7,403 nt of DNA from Gammaproteobacteria bacterium (GTDB lineage: Bacteria; Pseudomonadota; Gammaproteobacteria; Thiohalobacterales; Thiohalobacteraceae), in NCBI GenBank assembly GCA_016214925.1, contig JACRMO010000203.1, positions 1 through 7,403 on the forward strand, in the 5' to 3' direction. Shown in pieces: positions 5,545 to 7,403 of the stretch (its first letter is position 1; every line of letters starts with the position of its first letter). Both the position numbers and the translations under genes were made by a program. The notes beneath the pieces are model-generated. The model was not told the origin of the DNA, made no database searches, and worked only from the letters and a program-made list of their open reading frames with translations.

Positions 5545-7301
5545 TCAGGCGCGCTTGCGCGCCGCGCCGCCCTTTTTGAGATGCACCAGCAATAACGAGA
5601 TCGCCGCCGGCGTGACCCCGGGGATGCGTGCCGCCTGCCCCAGCGTCTGCGGCCGATGGTTGCGGAATTTCTCGCGCACCTCGGTCGACAAGCCGTGTAC
5701 CGCGCCGTAGTCGAAATCCAGCGGCAACGGTTGTTCCTCATAGCGACGATGCCGCTCGATCTCGGCCTGCTGGCGTTCGATATAACCGGAATATTTCGCC
5801 TGCACTTCGACCTGTTCGGCGACACGCGCGTCGCGCACGCCCGGACCCACCTCGGGCGTGTCGGTCAAAGTCGCGTAATCCAGCTCCGGTCGGCGCAACA
5901 GATCGTAGGCGCGCTGTTCGCGCGCGAGCGGTGCGCCGAGCCGCGCTTCGAGCGCCTGCGCGGCCATGCTGCCGGGATGGATGCAGAGTTCACGCAAACG
6001 CTGCTGCTCGCGTTCGACAGCCTCGCGGTGTTCATTGAACACGCTCCAACGCCGCCCATCGACCAGACCAAGCTCACGGCCGATCGGTGTCAAACGCAGA
6101 TCGGCATTGTCCTCGCGCAGCAGCAGACGGTATTCGGCACGGCTGGTGAACATACGATACGGTTCACGCGTGCCGCGCGTGATCAGATCGTCGATCAACA
6201 CGCCGAGATACGCCTCGTCGCGGTGCGGCCACCAGGCGTCGCGCCCTTGTGCCTTGCGCGCGGCGTTGAGTCCGGCGAGCAGGCCCTGCGCGGCGGCCTC
6301 TTCGTAACCGGTGGTGCCGTTGATCTGGCCGGCGAAGAACAGGCCTGCGATCACTTTGGTTTCCAGCGAGTATTGCAAGTCGCGCGGATCGAAGTAGTCG
6401 TACTCGATGGCATAACCGGGACGCGTGATATGCGCGTTCTCGAAGCCGCGGATCGAACGCACCAATTCATGCTGCACATCGAAGGGTAGGCTGGTGGAAA
6501 TACCGTTGGGATAGATCTCGTGCGTGCTCAACCCTTCCGGTTCAACGAAAATCTGATGCGCGTCCTTGCCGGCGAAGCGGTGCACCTTGTCTTCGATGGA
6601 TGGGCAGTAACGCGGGCCGATGCCTTCGATCACGCCGGTGTACATCGGCGAACGGTCCAACCCACCGCGGATGATGTCGTGAGTGCGCGCGTTGGTGTGG
6701 GTGATGTAGCAGGCCACTTGACGCGCAACGGCAGTTCGCGCAGCCGTTGTGCGAGTGCGTTGGCAGGCGGGTCGCCGGCGCGGCCGCCTTCGTAATTCGA
6801 CAGGCCGATATGGATGCGTCCACCGAGAAAGGTGCCGGTGGTCAGCACCACGCAGGGCGCGGCGAAGCGCAGACCCATCTGGGTAACGACGCCGGTAACG
6901 CGTTCGCCTTCGACAACGAGATCGCTGACCGCCTGCTGGAAGATGCGCAGATTCGGCTGATTTTCCAGGGCGGCACGCACGGCGCTTTTATACAGCGCGC
7001 GGTCGGCCTGAGCGCGGGTGGCGCGCACCGCCGGACCCTTGCTGGCGTTGAGAATGCGGAACTGAATGCCGGCGCGATCAGTGGCACGCGCCATGAGCCC
7101 GCCGAGCGCGTCGATCTCTTTGACCAGATGGCCCTTGCCGATGCCGCCGATGGCCGGGTTGCAACTCATCTGGCCGAGGGTTTCGATGTTGTGGGTCAGC
7201 AGCAGAGTAGTGCAGCCCATGCGCGCCGCGGCCAGCGCGGCCTCGGTGCCGGCATGGCCACCGCCGACGACGATGACATCAAAACTCTGGGGGTGCAGCA
7301 C
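5545..7301 (-). pseudogene. mnmG: tRNA wobble-uridine modification enzyme MnmG (GidA), internal deletion with frameshift
   Basis: MnmG is the FAD-dependent partner of MnmE that installs (carboxymethyl)aminomethyl at U34 of several tRNAs. The N-terminal frame reads MLHPQSFDVIVVGGGHAGTE from GTG 7301: the GxGxxG dinucleotide motif is at 13-18, and catalytic Cys47 is in GQMSCNPAIGG. It runs to LRELPLRV (residue 194), then goes out of frame and stops at 6630. The second frame resumes at Q-V-A-C-Y-I-T-H-T, equivalent to E. coli residue 239 onward. It holds the second catalytic cysteine (RYCPSIEDK, E. coli Cys277) and the MnmE-interacting C-terminal domain ending LLLVHLKKGGAARKRA. About 44 codons plus one base (about 133 bp), including the conserved GRLKTGTPPR, are missing. 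Restored length would be 629 aa, as in E. coli. The GTG start is chosen by family length; the frame is open up to a TTG at 7343. Activity is not expected from either half. Confidence 0.92.
6716..6725 (-). other. Deletion junction inside mnmG
   Basis: On the minus strand CTGCGCGTCAAGTGGCC joins L-R-V of the first frame to Q-V-A of the second. Family alignment from memory places Val194 directly against Gln239, so the lost segment is 3n+1 bases, about 133 bp if the spacing equals that of E. coli. The second-frame GTG (6717) lies at the junction by chance. The exact breakpoint cannot be fixed to the base without an intact relative. Confidence 0.8.
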
Positions 7302-7403
7302 GGTGGTGGGCCCGCGCGGAGCGCGCGCCGGTGGAAGCAGCAAAACGTGGATTGTAGGAAGCGGCCCCCCGCGCGCGCGCCCGATCGGCGTGATGCCCGC
7401 ACC
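7302..7403 (-). other. GC-rich region upstream of mnmG, no gene recognised
   Basis: These 102 bases hold no recognisable coding sequence. On the minus strand a TACAAT (opposite 7351-7356) resembles a -10 box, but no -35 match exists at normal spacing, so I do not call a promoter. Just before the start, two CGCGCG blocks (7313-7318 and 7322-7327) can pair around a 3-nt loop. A run of six C followed by alternating GC occupies about 7365-7380. mnmE is the usual upstream neighbour in related genomes, but none of it is visible here. Confidence 0.45.

Noticed and set aside
5656..6489. Plus-strand open frame of 277 codons opposite mnmG
   Set aside because: It is entirely antisense to clearly conserved MnmG coding sequence and has no recognisable motif. 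It is a product of high GC content.
1..7403. parS site for ParB
   Set aside because: I found no copy of the TGTTTCACGTGAAACA palindrome or a close match on reading through. Fragments such as TTCACGTTTG (5501-5510) lack the second half.

Overview
This window is a chromosomal core-gene block from a bacterium that looks like a gammaproteobacterium. It is GC-rich by eye, and every real gene lies on the minus strand. The protein sequences sit close to Escherichia coli/Pseudomonas-type homologues: the c subunit is almost residue-for-residue the E. coli type, RsmG is 207 aa as in E. coli, and MnmG would be 629 aa if intact. The gene order mnmG-rsmG-parA-parB-atpI-atpB-atpE-atpF-atpH-atpA is the classic near-oriC order of gammaproteobacteria that carry chromosomal ParAB. 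That excludes Enterobacteriaceae; a Chromatiales/Xanthomonadales-like lineage is plausible, but I cannot assign it further.

Layout, read in the direction of transcription (right to left): a GC-rich leader (7403-7302); mnmG for tRNA wobble-uridine modification (7301-5545, broken); rsmG for 16S rRNA m7G527 methylation (5481-4858); parA (4781-3987) and parB (3960-3024, broken) for chromosome segregation; a 208-bp gap holding a near-consensus sigma70 promoter and two leader hairpins; then the F1Fo ATP synthase operon atpI (2815-2462), atpB (2458-1583), atpE (1538-1296), atpF (1244-774), atpH (763-227) and the first 71 codons of atpA (214-1, cut by the window edge). atpG, atpD and atpC would be expected beyond the left edge.

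The surprising content is two independent disruptions in otherwise well-conserved genes. parB carries a perfect 10-bp tandem duplication (3732-3752) that shifts the frame after residue 73; removing one copy restores a normal 308-aa ParB. mnmG has lost about 44 codons plus one base at about 6720, between residues equivalent to E. coli 194 and 239. The loss removes the conserved KTGTPPR segment and shifts the frame. Both flanks of each lesion remain clean, so each is either very recent or a sequence/assembly artefact. No mobile element, CRISPR array, RNA gene or novel system is visible. The remaining interest is regulatory: the atp promoter with its GC-rich discriminator, the U-rich ribosome-binding region of atpE, and the hairpins in the atp leader and the atpE-atpF gap.
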